DNA of 40,449 nt from Branchiostoma floridae (GCF_000003815.2 NC_049993.1:16930966-16971414), one strand, 5' to 3'; numbered from the stretch's first letter, positions 14,790 through 26,000 are shown. The notes: generated from the sequence alone by a model not told the origin. Translations and numbers: made by a program.

Positions 14790-15356
14790 CTCAGGAAACG
14801 TGCTCAGAAATCGTCTTCTGGCAAACAACTTAACTTTAGCGTCCACACCATAGCTACGCCCTAACTCTAACACATGTGGCTGCCAAACACACAAGCGAAC
14901 AGCTCCACTTGTGTCACCTACGATAACATCTGTCTTCTCTCGCTCATCACCTGAGTTAACTGTAACTTTCTCTGTTTTATCAATGGAAAGCACCTTCACA
15001 TTGACTCTTACAACATCATTCACAGAGAGGTAGCTAATGTCCTTAACACTTACAGACCTAATACTAGGTCGTTTTGCTGGAAATCCCACATCTGCTGTCG
15101 ACTCCACGGAACTCTTCTCATTAACCACAAAGTCGCTTGATCTCATCGAACAACTGCTCACTTTACTGATTTTGCATGGGCTGCTGCTCTGTTCTTTCTC
15201 ACAAAAGAAACTCCTCTTCTGAGGACTAAAACAGATTCCTTTCCTAGACTCGTCTTCTGAAGTTTGAAAATCAAACCGGAAAAACTTTGACTTTGCCCCG
15301 TCTTTCATTGGCGACACGTTGTGCACATATCCCGACATCTCCGATGGTGTCTCCAT
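14724..15356 (-). CDS. RPA-like OB-fold single-stranded DNA-binding protein, mobile-element encoded
   Basis: About 210 codons from METPSEM on the minus strand. The ATG follows a splice acceptor (CATATTTTAG/GATGG). A non-coding 5' exon is predicted at 15632-15714, ending in CTAAG/GTATGTG. The N-terminal part (GYVHNVSPMKDGAKSKFF ... KGICFSPQKRSFF) and the C-terminal part (NDVVRVNVKVLSI ... VIVGDTSGAVRLCVW) each look like an RPA70-type OB fold, joined by a Ser/Lys-rich linker. RPA-like proteins are typical of Helitron-like transposons, where they may handle single-stranded DNA. It converges on the protease gene. The longer frame to 15383 begins inside the predicted intron. Confidence 0.65.
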   Translation of the reverse strand: METPSEMSGYVHNVSPMKDGAKSKFFRFDFQTSEDESRKGICFSPQKRSFFCEKEQSSSPCKISKVSSCSMRSSDFVVNEKSSVESTADVGFPAKRPSIRSVSVKDISYLSVNDVVRVNVKVLSIDKTEKVTVNSGDEREKTDVIVGDTSGAVRLCVWQPHVLELGRSYGVDAKVKLFARRRFLSTFPESVVNEVGPIYAPDGTLHFFII

Positions 15357-16210
15357 CCTAAAATATGAACAAAAAAATCTCATTAATATATCGCTGCATA
15401 ACTATTCAAAATAGCTCTTAGATCATACCCACTACAACCTCAAATATTTGACATTCTCACTGCTCAAAATACCCCACACCTCCCACTATACTATGTAAAA
15501 GTAATACAAAAATAACAAGTCACACTACCGCTTTTACCATAGCAACAATTTGATTAAAAAACTTTACCTACATCGTTTCAAACTAATAAAACTACTTAAC
15601 ACACCCACACCACCTAAAAGTGTGCACATACCTTAGCACAAGACACTGCTAACAAAACGACCAAGAATCTAGCGTCCCGTCGTCCCTCAGTCAACCTGAC
15701 AGTCCAACTCACACCTAAAAAATAAACATATAAGTTACATATTGAAACATTAAACAAAACAATAAATTAAATACCCGCAAAAAATTCGTGCCAAACGATA
15801 AATTACTTTCATAAACATGCCTATAATATAGATATATATCTGCAAATTACCCATGCAAAACATGCCATAACAGTATATATAACAGCGTCACAATGCTATT
15901 AATATATTGATCTTAAATTATGCATACCACTACCACTGAACTCTTTGTTCTTTACAACTAATTAGGACAATTTACATCTTGACCTCTGCATTCCCATTAC
16001 ACCTACATCCTGCACAACATTGTGCAAAACCTCTGCCGTCATCACGCCCAACAAAACATCGACCAAACACGTGTTACACAAAAAAAAATTCTAAGAAAAA
16101 TACACCACAACAAACCTTACCTCACAAAATCACCAAACTAGAAACATTTCGCTTAACAAACTCTACTCCATAAATTGTTATTTCTTTCTATCAAATCACC
16201 AAATCGGACA
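15357..16210 (-). other. 5' region of the RPA-like gene
   Basis: AT- and CA-rich stretch with the predicted non-coding exon (15632-15714), its flanking introns and the presumed upstream promoter. No other gene was recognised. Confidence 0.4.
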
Positions 16211-16224
16211 CAAACCTGTACACA

Positions 16225-16449
16225 ATGGATCCGCACCCCACGCAAACCAGTCAAGGACGCAACTCCGGCCTCACCGGACCCACCATAACATCTTTATATG
16301 CTGCCGTATGCAAATTAAGATTCAGACATCCCTATTACGGACGTGGTAGAAAGCAACACGCCAATTTGATCGTTGATTGGCGGAGAATCGCAGACTGGTT
16401 TCTGATTGGTTATACAAGTTGTCTGGTAGGATCCCCCAGACACGTATAA
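16225..16449 (+). CDS. Short unidentified open frame, divergent from RPA-like gene
   Basis: 74 codons from an ATG, with no recognised domain. A TATAAATA box follows immediately after the stop at about 16445, so the frame may be only upstream sequence of something else. Low support. Confidence 0.12.
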   Translation: MDPHPTQTSQGRNSGLTGPTITSLYAAVCKLRFRHPYYGRGRKQHANLIVDWRRIADWFLIGYTSCLVGSPRHV

Positions 16450-16795
16450 ATATCTTCAGCACGATAATTTTCATATCCAAACGATTCAGAAGCTTGAGAA
16501 GTATTGACCGTCCATAATCTGTTCATTACATATTCGTACCATGTCTGCCTGTGAAATTTCTGTCACGAAGAAAGAACGACAATGCACATCCGGGACCTCT
16601 TCCCGCCTTTGGCTGTGGTCTCGCACCGGAGTTTCTTTTACGATTTTTATATCCGGCACACAGCGCACACAAGGGATACAATTCCGCCCACAAAAGTACG
16701 CCGGAAAATCCAATTATACCAGTGAACAAAGGTTTCCAGCCAACTTCCCATAGATTTTAGATATAAACTTCTAGTTTAATAATGATGCACATTTT

Positions 16796-16828
16796 ACTGG
16801 AACACAACATGAAATTTTGAGGTAGTCC
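16796..16828 (+). pseudogene. 33-bp remnant of the protease gene
   Basis: Matches 14359-14391 inside the protease gene with two differences (core TGGAACACAACATG and ATTTTGAGGT). No flanking similarity was noticed. Shortly after it GCGCCCCGGCC resembles one arm of the element's terminal hairpin, so it may mark a broken far end of the element. Confidence 0.5.
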
Positions 16829-16913
16829 TTCCAAATGCGCCCCGGCCAGCTTTTTTTAAAAGCTTTCTTGTTTGGGAGATCTTCGGATCGTTGAACAGGG
16901 CATGTGGAAGATT

Positions 16914-17245
16914 CGTCTGATCTTCAAGCAGATGTTGGGTGGAAGAGCGAACATGTTTAAGAAATAACAACAAACTAGCAGTTCCCTAATCTGCAAGCAG
17001 ATCTTGCGGTGACATAAGATAGTATCATAAGCTGGAGAAGGAGTTAAGCCGGCAGAGGAGTTTTATTCTTCGCGGTGGAAAAGACACCTCTGCGGCTAAA
17101 CTCCTTCCCCAGCTTATGATACTATCTTATGCCACCGCAAGATCTGCTTGGAGATTAGCAATTCCCCCAATTGCCTCCCCGGTGGTCAGAAAACGTTACG
17201 ATCCTCCACCCAATATCTGCTTGGAGATTTCGGTCGACTTGCACT
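16914..17245. mobile_element. Foldback element, ATCTCCAAGCAGAT family
   Basis: Inner arms of about 65 bp (16989-17060 and 17085-17153) are near-perfect complements, with a core like TAAGATAGTATCATAAGCTG. Outer arms share AAGCAGATGTTGGGTGGA and its complement at about 16940 and 17215. Related sequence occurs at 38570-38740 and, more weakly, at 4939-5000. Confidence 0.75.
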
Positions 17246-17249
17246 TCTA

Positions 17250-18960
17250 AAGCGTACTACAGTGATAACTGCAATATCAACGTATGTGGTGTCTAACGTG
17301 AACGCCATGGCAACACGTGCTGTGAAATTGCCTCCACTGTGCACACTGTCACGTTGTTGTTGCTTTGATAGTGAATGCTTGTACTGTTTTTTTTCTCGAG
17401 AAATAAAGTTGTGCGGAGGCTATGTCTGTCTTGTCGTCATTGGAAAATTACAAATATAGATTTGCTGGTGATATGAGCTGAGCGAAACGAGGATAAAAAT
17501 CAAACCGCCAGAGTGAGAAATAGACAGACAGAGACTGACAGGGAGATACACACAGACAGATCGAAGAGAGCTAGAAAGAAGGAGAGATGGAGGGAGAGAG
17601 GGAGAAAGAACGAGAGAGAGCCAGAGAGATAGTGGGAGAAAGACTGAAAAAAACAGATGAACAGAATGAAAGAGACTGAAATGAGTGAAAATGAGTGAGT
17701 GAGTGAGTGAGTGAGTGAGTGAGTGAGTGAGTGAGTGAGTGAGTGAGTGAGTGAGTGAGCGAGGAAGTGAATGAGAGAGATCGAAACAAAGACGGAACAG
17801 AGAGACAGGGGCAGGCAGAGAGAGCTAGGGGGCTGCCACAGTACCAAAGCCCTTAGTCTTACACGTTACGTAACACCTCCACTGAAATTACACAAAGTTG
17901 TTAGGCAACTTGTGATGCAACGTTTGCCGCTTGCGCTTATATACAATGCGGGGCTATTGTAATACATATTGTTATTACTCCAGTAAAAATTTGTAAGGGT
18001 CCCATCTAACCACCTTCACCTCCAAAAATTTGTGCTCATTATTTTCCAACGAGACCGCCTGGGGCGACCGTACCCATGTACAACACGGCCATACATCATC
18101 CGCAGTGTACCTAACTCCGGGTGTGGGACTGGGTACTTAGCTGCGTGTCTGTCACCACCAAGGGTAACCACCTGCAAGGCGCAGTAATGTACTGTTTGAT
18201 TTTGCAAATAGGCGGCCACAGTAAGTAAATGTTATGGATGACATAGTTTTCCCACTCTAAATTCCATGCGATAGAGTGAAAAAAAACAAGATTGGTTAAA
18301 GTAAACTTTCTTCCAACATAAAGGTATCAAATTTTCAATGCCACTGTCACCTTCTGACGACCAATCACATCAGAACGTAAACTCGCGAGAGGTACAGACA
18401 CGTGACGTGATCTTGCGGATAGGTTGACGTCAGCAATTGGTCAAACGTGCATGAAAGTTGAACGTCATAGCAGTTAGCGCACTCTTTAAACTTAGCCATA
18501 GGAGCTAGCTTGCAAGACTAGCGACGCTTAGGTCTGTCTGTCTGTCTGTCTCTCTTTCCCCCACCCCTCTCTCTCTCTTTCCCCCTATGTCATCTCTTCC
18601 TTTATGTAAGTAAAGTTGATCAAAGTTTATACCAATAAACCAGCACTACTTTCCAAGTACACAAAAAATTGTTTAAGGGACAAGCATCTTTCCAAAACCA
18701 ACATCCCCTCGTTCCCTCCCACCTGCTACCGCGCACCACAGTCCCGTTAATTGCTACATGGCTTTCCCGATAACGTCTGACCTCACATCAAGCCGGGAAG
18801 TTTTCAGCTCACGTCTGCCCGGCCTTGGGGCCCTGAAATCTGTCAGGCGATGCAAACTTCGACGTTTGACATGAAATGTTTTCATATCAAAATCTTACTT
18901 CAAAACTCTGTCATTCCCCCTTCTAAAGTATATATCATCTGGTATGCGAAAAATTCGGTG
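17250..18960. repeat. Gene-free stretch with TGAG microsatellite
   Basis: A purine-rich GAGA region at about 17510-17830 contains about 19 TGAG units (17690-17760). A short GTCT repeat lies at about 18535-18555. An ACTCGCGAGA motif at 18381-18390 lies about 1 kb upstream of the plus-strand bHLH gene. I see no supported exon. Confidence 0.6.
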
Positions 18961-19228
18961 AATTGTGTGTTCGGTTGACTGTATGTCGCAAAATTGCAGT
19001 TGATTTTTACGCGTATGTTTTTATTAAAGCAGAAACGGACGTCGCAGTAATTGTTGGCAGGTGGTTGTTTGCAAAACTTTTCAAAATTCTGTCATCGCCT
19101 TTCTGTCAAAGGGCGCGCTTTGTTGCTCATTTTCCTACCAGGCAATGTACCGCTACTTCTGCTAACAATGCTGTATCAGCATTTTCCATCGCCAAATTAA
19201 AGTTAGAGTCAAAACTCTAGTCAAGGTA

Positions 19229-19375
19229 AGGGTGCAGACACACGGGCGTCTATATTAAATGCGTATGATGTCCGTATTGATATAGCAGTTGTACGCACAA
19301 GACGCACTTCATACGTATCTCAATCGTTTTGTGTATGTTTTAGGAACGCGAACAAGGCCGTACTTTTGCGTATAC
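19229..19375. repeat. Dispersed repeat (GGGTGCAG...CGTATG family), copy 2
   Basis: Similar to 8333-8480. It ends about 15 bases before the start codon of the plus-strand bHLH gene, so it would supply that gene's 5' UTR or promoter. Confidence 0.5.
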
Positions 19376-19389
19376 CTGCATTCCTAACC

Positions 19390-21372
19390 ATGCCGCAACA
19401 TCTAAACTACGGTGAGGGTGAACTGCTCGGGTGGTCTAACAAGACCTACAAGCGCCGAAGGGAGCGACAGCGGGTAGCGGAGCTGAACGACGCCCTGTCC
19501 CGCCTGAAACAGCTCGTGCCTTCGGTACGGGAACTACCCTTTCCCAACAGGGGCCGTGGACACGACAGGCTCACCAAGGTATATGTAGTTATGTTTGTAA
19601 CTGTACCAGTACCTAAATCTACATCTGTGCCTGTATCAATATCTATATATGCCTTTTGCTGGCCATCTGTGCCTGTGCCTATCATCAGCGTAGCGGTGTG
19701 TGTACTTATAGCCGTACCGTTTTCTATAGTTAAGTTTGAAGCTATATTGTGTGTTTCTATCTATGTACAGGTATCTGAATTTTTACTGTAACTGTACCTG
19801 TACATGTATGTGTAGTAAGCGTATCTGTTTCTGTGTAATTCTGTCCGTGCACGTGTCTGTACAAAGCGTAGTCAATACTATACAATAGTCTGTTTAGTCT
19901 ATATCAAAGTGACTTGCAATTAGCAGTCAGGCAAAAACTTGCGATTTAAACCTGTCGTGAGTCGATACCGACACGTTCCATTCTACAGTATCTGAAACCT
20001 GTCCTATATTCTCTCTTTGTTACGTCTTCAAGCTCGTTTGCGATTTTTACCTTCACCAAGAAGGTTATGTTTTCAGTAGCACACGTGTGTGGTCGGCAAG
20101 CGGTACTCAGTAAATTGATGGATTGCTAAGATGTGTAATAGATGGTTTGGTCTTGTCGCATTGACAGAACAGTATTTTGGCCTCCCTAACTACGTTCTTT
20201 GGAACTTTGTGTTTTCTTTACAATGTTTTCTTCTGAGCTAAACATGCTATAAGGATAGCCTCCACATAGAGGCTCTATAGGCCTTTTTGTTTTTTCCTTT
20301 ACAATACACTTTTGCTGGCCATTTTTTTTGTACTGGGTCGTTTGTGCCGTCGGCCCGTAGAGAGTAATGTATGGGCCGGCAGAACAAACGACCCAGTAAA
20401 AAAAGAAAGTTTATTTAGAGCAACAAACAACAACAAACAAACAAAACAAAACAAAAAAGGCTGTGGAGGCAATAATGATATCACGTTCATTCTGGTCTTT
20501 GCAAGGTTGGGATCCTTCGCGCCGCAGTGTGCTACATCCGGCACATGATGGAGGCTCTCCAGACTGACGTCATCATGATGGACACTCTCCAGAATGACGT
20601 CATCAGTGATGACACGGTACTGGAAGAGGAGAGGGCGCGTGACGTGGACTTACTCAGTCTCTCAGAACTGTGTACCAACCACGGACTGGAGTCAACACAG
20701 CAGTTTGTGTAAGTACATCTCATGCAAGGTTCTGATCAAATATAGTCTAGTATGAGCAGATAGTCCTTTAAGTGTAGATATATGTAAATAGTATACATTA
20801 TTGAATGTTTAGAGCTAGAAGCTGTAGTGTAAAGGGTATCCATATAGGGATGCATCTACATTGTAATATAGTATACAGTATACCTTGTAATTTGAGCCCA
20901 TCCTGTCAAAAAACAGGACAGAGAAAAATGCATCCGGATCCTATGTAGACAGGTGCTAGGTGGTCACTATAGGGTATCAGGTCACTATAGACAGGAATAT
21001 TAACGCTTGGGCCAATGGAGAAAATTATATAAGGGACCACATTGCACAAGTTATACTAATGTAGATATGTTAGAAGATATAGCCTTTAGAATCATTACGT
21101 TTACTTAAAACCATCATTTGCTTTTGTGCATTTGCGGTTGTAAAAGCCACACAAGAGGCCCTTGAAACAAATAGTGTTCGCTATGTCAAATAATGGCCCG
21201 TCTTTACATTTTAAAGAATGTTTACGTACTTTTCAGCATTTCAGCTAAGTTGTTACTTTTTTGGTAACCTTTCCTATCCAGCTGCGAACCCGGCTCACCA
21301 CTGCCAGGACAAAAACGTTCCGCTGACGTCATCCCATCGGACTGGCGAGTGAGTTCCACTACCTCCAACTGA
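19390..21372 (+). CDS. Divergent class-A bHLH transcription factor
   Basis: Three exons are predicted: 19390-19578, 20506-20708 and 21282-21372. The phases join to 160 residues. The start is the ATG in AACCATGC. The basic region and helix 1 are KRRRERQRVAELNDALSRLK (residues 21-40), including the E-box-contacting Glu. An unusually long loop (SVRELPFPNRGRGHDR) follows, then helix 2, LTKVGILRAAVCYIRHM, which begins exactly at the exon junction. The tail is acidic, then short and Ser/Thr-rich (VSSTTSN). Helix 2 resembles achaete-scute-like factors, but the family is not certain. The second donor contains an in-frame TAA, so an unspliced product would stop at 131 residues. The gene converges on another small bHLH gene. 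Confidence 0.7.
20322..20404. repeat. Short foldback in bHLH intron
   Basis: About 35-base arms sharing ACTGGGTCGTTTGT and its complement, with outer T/A runs. It lies about 100 bases upstream of the helix 2 exon. Confidence 0.75.
20709..21281 (+). other. Last intron of plus-strand bHLH gene
   Basis: Starts GTAAGT and ends CTATCCAG. It holds a degenerate GGACCACC-family stretch at about 20945-21010 and nothing else recognised. Confidence 0.5.
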
Positions 21373-21377
21373 TCCAA

Positions 21378-21790
21378 GTGTCGTCAGAAGAAACTTTTCT
21401 GTGCCTTCACAAAACTTTCACTTGACATATACACAAGGCTACGACGAGGCGTCACAAAATGCTGGGGTGGTGGAAATGCAAAACGCCACCTATCGTACAA
21501 AACCAGTACTGTACTTTTGAGCTGACGATTGCAAACCACTCGCGTAGCCGGTAGTGTTATGTCTATTCGGTTAAAAATCAGTCAGAAGAAGCCTTACCTT
21601 AACAAAGTTTTCAAAGGTGCAGTGTATACGTGAAATGTGTACAACACAAGGTTGACGAGTACTAAGTATGTTGGTGTGTATGTTGCAAAACGCCACCTAG
21701 CGTAACAAACCGGTACTGTACTTTTGAGTTGTTGACTGCAAAGCACTCGCGTAGCCGGTTGCATTATGCCATGTTTGTTCAGAATTAGTT
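21378..21790. repeat. Tandem duplication of about 207 bp downstream of bHLH gene
   Basis: TGCAAAACGCCACCTATCG at 21477 recurs as TGCAAAACGCCACCTAGCG at 21684. ACTGTACTTTTGAG and CACTCGCGTAGCCGGT also repeat. Each unit holds a weak CTCF-like motif on the minus strand (around 21483-21498 and 21691-21704). It is probably in the 3' UTR. Confidence 0.75.
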
Positions 21791-21828
21791 TGTGGATGCG
21801 TCGATGAAGTTTAGACATCCAGGTAATA

Positions 21829-21969
21829 TGATGCGCCGAAAAAGCAGTTACTCAAGCAACTGGATACGATTTTGGAAATGGTCAGACGTTTCAGACAACC
21901 ATCCGGTGTCTTTCGTCAGTGTCACTGGCGGTTTCCAACATTATGTCCAGTAACTGCTTTTTGGCGTAA
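21829..21969. repeat. Dispersed repeat with short inverted ends
   Basis: Flanked by AAAAAGCAGTTACT at about 21838 and its complement AGTAACTGCTTTTT at about 21949. The interior resembles a repeat common in marine deuterostome genomes; the class was not determined. Confidence 0.4.
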
Positions 21970-22436
21970 TTCGTGGATGACGTACACATGAGAAATAGAG
22001 CCACAGCAACTAATGAAACCCGAACTTTATTGTATACAACATGATTATATAATTCAGCAACCTTTGTGTAACCCTACAGTCTCGAAGTGTCTGAGCATAA
22101 TTTCTAGAAGTGCATCTATCTCTTTAAGGTATCTAAATATAACAGAGTGAAATTCAAACATGCGTTTCCTTGATTGTTACCTTATCTGCATCTAGCTATC
22201 TTTTCTAAGGTCTCAAAACGCGTGCGTTAGTGTGTGTCTGTCTATTCGCCATTATTATTAAGTGAAATGGAAAGGTGCATGCGCATATATCTCTAAGTCT
22301 TGAACGTAACGCAGTGCAATTTAAACAACTTGTTTTCCTGATTGTTGCTACGTCTTGATAACAAAACGAACTCGTAAAACTTTCTTCTTCTACTTGTTTT
22401 TGCATGATTGTAACACGTTAAACTTTGTAAAATGAC

Positions 22437-22442
22437 AATAAA
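22437..22442 (+). terminator. Possible polyadenylation signal of plus-strand bHLH gene
   Basis: AATAAA about 1.06 kb after the stop codon. The distance makes the assignment uncertain. Confidence 0.3.
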
Positions 22443-22570
22443 CAGTAACATGTTTTAGAAATATAACTGACTTTCCTTTCCACCTTCAACGACAGTCTAT
22501 AAACAAAACTATTGCAAACTGATCCAGTTACTCTGGATATCAGACCGGACCGGGCAGCCAAACAGCTTAT

Positions 22571-22746
22571 TCGGCGGCCCAACAGAGTCTGCCCGCCGAA
22601 CTAAAGTTGGCAATTCGGGGAGTTAAAGTCCGAATGAGTTTTCGCTGCCCTTTCCTTTACCAGGGGCGGGCAAAACTCCCTCAGGCTAAATCTCCCAGGA
22701 GCGCTACTAAAGATAGACTGGCGGGCAGACTGCATTGAGCCGCCGA
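22571..22746. mobile_element. Foldback / MITE between convergent bHLH genes
   Basis: Outer arms share AGTCTGCCCGCC and its complement (22588 and 22722). Inner arms share GAGTTTTCGCTGCCC and GGGCGGGCAAAACTC. G/C-rich, no coding capacity. Confidence 0.65.
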
Positions 22747-23052
22747 GGAAACCGCCTGCCGTCCCCGCGTACTCGTATCTAGCCCGGGTACCGTCCAATT
22801 TTTACCGGGCTCATTGCACTTGCTACCCTAAAAAGTTTTTATAGCAGTCTAGGGTTGAGAGTGTAAGGAACCCCGGTAGAAATCGGGTGGTGCCCAGGCT
22901 ACTGGGTATCGTCCTGTCCCAGGGTATGATCCAGTAGACACATATGTTACTTCTAGGACACCCAGCTAGTGTGTTAAGTCTGTCACCAAAGCTTCATCTT
23001 TCTCTGTTCCCTACATGACATCAGTCAACAGTGAGGAGGGTGTAGCAATCGG

Positions 23053-26000
23053 CTAGTCGGATGTTGTCAAGTCCTGATCGTTTTCAGTTGTCTCCTTGTC
23101 GTCTGCCTTGGTCAGGTTCTCGAACACGCTGAGGAGGTTCTCATCACCGGATGGAGTCGACCGGTCACTGGTGCCGGAGCTGGAGTCGCTCGGGCGGTCT
23201 GGAGAGGAGGAATTTTTGAACGTGAGTTGTAGATCTACTCTCGAAGAAGAGGTGAAAATTGCCCCCTAGGTGCGCTTGGTGCAGAGCGCGAGCGCGGGAA
23301 ATATGTTGGGGCTGCTTTTTTCGTCAATGACAGTTGCACTTAGAGTTGAGTTAGATTTCAAAAGTGCCTCCTCACCTGAAATTTCACATCCGCCCTCAGG
23401 AACCTGGTGTAACCTGGCCATGATGACCTGCAGGTTGTGAATGTGTGTTTTTGAGTGAACTCTGACCTGAACTTTCACCTCCGCCCTCCGGGACCTGATG
23501 CAACCTGGCCATGATGACCTGCAGGTTGTGAATGTGTGTTAATGAGTGAACTCTGACCTGAACTTTCACCTCCGCTCTCAGGAACCTGGTGTAACCTGGC
23601 CATGATGACCTGCAGGTTGTGAATGTGTGTTTTTGAGTGAACTCTGACCTGAACTTTCACCTCCGCCCTCCGGGACCTGATGCAACCTGGCCATGATGAC
23701 CTGCAGGTTGTGAATGTGTGTTAATGAGTGAACTCTGACCTGAACTTTCACCTCCGCTCTCAGGGACCTGGTGTAACCTGGACATGATGACCTGCAGGTT
23801 GTGGATGTAGTGTCCAGCCGCGTTCAGGATGTCCACTTTGGTCACCATCTTCTTTCCTAAGCACGGAGTGAATAGATAAATGTGTGAATGAACGAACGGG
23901 CGATAAAAATCAACAAAGGAATACAGGCATGTAAGGAAAAAAAACTCACTGAACGAATGAATGACAAAACCTTTGAACATCGCTTGTATGAATTGGATGA
24001 ATGAATGAAAGGGAGGATGGATGGAGAGAAAGGAAGGAAAGAATAAGGTAGGGAGAAAGAAAGGAAAGAAGGTATGAAGGAATGAATGAAGGAAGTAAGG
24101 AAGGGAGGAAGGGAGGAAAGAAGGAAGCAAAGAAGGAAGGAAAGAAGGAAGGGGGAATAAGGAAATAAGGAAGGAAAGAAGGAAGGAAGGGAGGAAGGAA
24201 GGAAGGAAGGAAGGAAGGAAGGAAGGAAGGAAGGAAAGAAGGAAGGAAAGAAGGAAGGAAAGAAGGGAGGGAGGAAATAAGGAAATAAGGGAGGAAATAA
24301 GGAAGGAAGGAAATAAGGAAAGAAGGAAGGAAAGAAGGAAGGAAAGAAGGAAGGAAAGAAGGAAGGAAAGAAGGAAGGAAAGAAGGAAGGAAAGAAGGAA
24401 GGAAAGAAGGAAGGAAAGAAGGGAGGGAGGAAATAAGGAAATAAGGAAGGAAGGAAGGAAAGAAGGAAGGAAAGAAGGAAGGGAGGAAATAAGGAAGGAA
24501 ATAAGGAAGAAAGGAAAGAAGGAAGGAAAGAAGGAAGGGAGGAAATAAGGGAGGAAATAAGGAAATAAGGAAGGAAGGAAGGAAGGAAGGAAGGAAAGAA
24601 GGAAGGAAATAAGGAAGGAAGGAAATAAGGAAGGAAGGAAGGAAAGAAGGAAGGAAAGAAGGAAGGGAGGAAATAAGGAAATAGGAAGGAAGGAAGAAAG
24701 GAAGGAAGGAAAGAAGGAAGGAAAGAAGGAAGGGAGGAAATAAGGAAAGAAGGAAGGAAGGAAAGAAGGAAGGAAGAATACCTTGGAACATGGCGTGCAT
24801 GAGCGGCGGCGGCAGCTTCCCCATGAGGTTGGCGTACGCCGTGTTGACGACCTGCACGCGGTGCCGCTCCTTTAGGTTGGCCGTCAGTCTCCGCTCCTCG
24901 TGCGCCTCCTCCGCGTCAGCCGGGTCCACGTACGTCTTACCCCGCGTGCAGGTCCGCTTCGGCCGCCCGCTGATGGGACAAGAACGTTACATCTTCACAG
25001 TTTTGGTCTGTGTGTACACGTGTGTGTGCGCCTCCTCCGCGTCTGCCGGGTCCACGTACGTCTTACCCCGCGTGCAGGTTCGCTTCGGCCGGCCGCTGAT
25101 GGGGACAAGAACGTAACATCTTCACAGTTTTGGCCTATGTGTGTGTTTGTATGTGTGTGTTTGTGTGTGTGTACATGTATGTGTATGCGTCTGCGGGGTC
25201 CACGTATGTCTTACCCCGCGTGCAAGTCCGCTTCGGCCGCCCACTGCAGGGACAAGAACGCCGTTACTTTTACGGTTTGGGAGTGTGTGTTTGTGTGTAC
25301 GTTTGTGTGTCTGTATATATGGCGCGCGTGTGTGCATGTGTGTGTGTGTGCATGTGTGTGTGACTGTGTAGATGTGTGTGTGTGTGTGTGTATTCATGTA
25401 TGTGTGTGTGCGTGTTCGTGCGTGTGAGTGTACATGTGTGTGTGTGTGTGTGTGCGTTTTTGTATGTGTGTGTGTGTGCGTCTTTTGCATCAATCATAAC
25501 GTCTTTTTTTATATTTGATATGTTGGTAGCCACAGCAATGCTATGTAAGTTACAATGACAGCGTGTATAAAGTACATGTGTAAAGTGTACAATCCGTTCT
25601 TCGTTGCCATGGCAAAATGAAATGATCGATCATCAAAGCTGAGAGGGTACGAAGAGATAGATCTATAAGTGTTGTGTGCGCACCGTTCTGTGTGTGTATG
25701 TATGTGTGCGTGTCTGCGTGTGTGCTGGCTTCACCTAATTTCAACCCCTCCATAAAGTTTTAGAATGGAACATTCTGCACGGCAACTTCCCACGATAACA
25801 GATCATATCATATGTCATATCAGCTGACGCTTGATAAATTTCGGACCACAGTGGCTTCAGCTACGATTGTACCAAAACAAACATTTCCCTGTTTCTAGTA
25901 TCTTCTTCCTGGAAATATCAATATCTAGAAAAACAAATTACAAACCATAAAAGGCAAAACAGGATGCCGTAACAATGTATTCAACGAACCGACATCAAAT

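Larger units (their letters stand above)
11947..16840. mobile_element. Protease + RPA mobile element (copy 1), far boundary uncertain
   Basis: The left boundary is set by a second copy: from 11947 onward the sequence matches 38970 onward, and similarity stops abruptly in a T-run on the outer side. Inside, in order, are a G/C hairpin (11952-11975), a 58-bp subterminal tandem repeat, a nested foldback, a small open frame, a 42-bp tandem repeat, a C76-like protease gene (+) and an RPA-like gene (-). Protease and RPA genes together are known cargo of large eukaryotic Helitron-like transposons. A hairpin near the end and insertion at a T-run would fit the Helentron branch. No Rep/helicase gene is visible, so this copy is non-autonomous or truncated. 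The right end near 16840 is a guess from a short protease-gene remnant there. Confidence 0.55.

Noticed and set aside
18016-18219. Minus-strand 67-codon frame
   Set aside because: No domain, no splice-site support, and surrounding sequence looks like dispersed repeat.
23946-24929. 327-codon minus-strand frame of Phe/Leu/Pro/Ser repeats
   Set aside because: Translation of the GGAA tract; only its first about 50 codons belong to the bHLH exon.
25122-25533. His/Thr-rich and Cys/Val-rich frames in GT repeats
   Set aside because: Microsatellite translation without any domain.
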